Shown here: one piece after another, positions 63,418 to 64,000 of the stretch | How positions within the stretch are numbered: the first letter of the stretch is position 1 | Layout: each line of letters opens with the position of its first letter | Source: Ornithinibacillus caprae | GTDB taxonomy: Bacteria; Bacillota; Bacilli; Bacillales; Amphibacillaceae | Length of the DNA stretch: 64,000 bases | Direction of reading: 5' to 3' | Assembly (NCBI RefSeq): GCF_009728145.1 | Contig: NZ_WOCA01000009.1 | Location: forward strand, 62,001 to 126,000 | The notes under the pieces: generated by a model | What the model was told of the DNA's origin: nothing | Databases searched by the model: none | What the model saw: only the letters and a program-made list of their open reading frames with translations | Position numbers and translations under genes: made by a program

Positions 63418-64000
63418 ATGAAACGAAAGATCGTTATATTGGTCATTACGATAGGATTGGTACTTGTAGGTTGTAATAATGAGAATGAAAATAATAAAAG
63501 TGAAGGTTTAAAAAATGATACGACGACAAATGAGAGTATGGAAGATAGCACTAAAACTGAAAGTAGTACTGAAAATGATGGAAACTTTGAAGTTCCTTAT
63601 GCTGGTATGATAGATCATGTCCATGGTTTAGGGTATGCTGGAGACAATGGTGGATTATATTTTGCCACACATACGGGGTTAAAGATCTACCGTGATGGTA
63701 ATTGGTATGAAACCTCAAAGAATTTTAATGACTATATGGGTTTTAATGCTGTCGATAAAGGATTTTATACATCTGGACATCCAGGTGCAGATTCTGATTT
63801 ACCAAATCCAATCGGTCTTCAACGAAGCTTTAATGGAGGAGAGACACTTGAAAGCTTAGCATTTGAAGGGGAAACAGATTTTCATGCGATGGGTGTTGGG
63901 TATTTTAGCCATGATATCATTGTTATGAATCCAATGAAAAACTCTGAATTAGACGTTGGTTTCTATAAAAGCACAGATGAAGGAAAATCCTGGGAAGCTG
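63418..64000 (+). CDS. Lipoprotein with BNR/YCF48-like repeats (F510_1955 family), partial at right edge
   Basis: The first 194 residues are visible. The N-terminus MKRKIVILVITIGLVLVGC has a lipobox, then a low-complexity Asn/Ser/Glu linker to about 55. The folded part starts with VPYAGMIDHVHGLGYAGDNG and includes Asp-box-like SFNGGETLESLAF and STDEGKSWEA, marks of sialidase-like beta-propellers. The family is often found in copper-resistance and integrative elements. It continues past the window end. Confidence 0.8.
   Translation, partial: MKRKIVILVITIGLVLVGCNNENENNKSEGLKNDTTTNESMEDSTKTESSTENDGNFEVPYAGMIDHVHGLGYAGDNGGLYFATHTGLKIYRDGNWYETSKNFNDYMGFNAVDKGFYTSGHPGADSDLPNPIGLQRSFNGGETLESLAFEGETDFHAMGVGYFSHDIIVMNPMKNSELDVGFYKSTDEGKSWEA

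Overview
The window looks like the chromosome of a low-GC, endospore-forming Bacillaceae. Support comes from the cggR-gapA-pgk-tpiA-gpmI-eno cluster, a gerA-gerB-gerC germination operon, sigma-54, TTG and GTG starts with strong AGGAGG sites, and an OpuAC-type osmoprotectant binding lipoprotein. I cannot name the genus from sequence alone; it resembles Oceanobacillus or Virgibacillus-like organisms.

Region 1 (1 to about 24,100) is the right arm of a siphovirus prophage whose left part (packaging, early genes, integrase) lies outside the window. In order on the plus strand are scaffold, decoration protein, major capsid protein, head-tail connectors, major tail protein, tail chaperones G and G-T (frameshift), tape measure, an enlarged Dit, a DUF4145-like insert, a collagen-bearing Tal/fibre protein, small membrane and holin proteins, and an amidase. 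After the lysis terminator comes a HipA-like kinase plus DUF3037 pair with its own promoter and terminator, then an SOS-boxed yolD. From 18.1 to 23.4 kb a minus-strand block carries plasmid-like genes: XRE regulator, ParM-like and ParR-like partition proteins, a pilin-like membrane protein, a 44-residue membrane protein and a 739-residue motor ATPase. The arm ends in a degenerate tRNA-Arg(CCG)-like 3' half, a likely attachment site.

Region 2 (24.2 to 35.4 kb) is chromosome: a small membrane protein, a dead IS605-type tnpB element, rpoN/sigL, a glutaredoxin-like gene, then cggR with its operator and the lower-glycolysis genes. gapA has its own terminator and pgk its own promoter.

Region 3 (35.4 to 53.2 kb) holds the minus-strand ger operon, a nucleoside hydrolase, a nitroreductase, ptsI, a lysophospholipase-like hydrolase, secG, an Est30-type carboxylesterase, rnr, a ZIP metal transporter, smpB, rocB, a duplication-broken alkaline phosphatase and tmRNA. 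The trans-translation set rnr-smpB-ssrA is present but spread by insertions.

Region 4 (53.2 to 64 kb) holds the OpuAC lipoprotein, an operon of membrane protein, TPR protein and TPR-AAA+ ATPase, a second nucleoside hydrolase with an apparent ATT start, a YeeE/YedE sulfur-compound permease, a DUF389 membrane protein, an M42 aminopeptidase, a truncated ydhK, a SHOCT protein and the start of a BNR-type lipoprotein.

Three unrelated short tandem arrays (20, 21 and about 50 bp periods) sit in three intergenic gaps. The systems most worth study are the prophage HipA-like/DUF3037 cargo, the ParM-motor-pilin block and the TPR-AAA+ operon.
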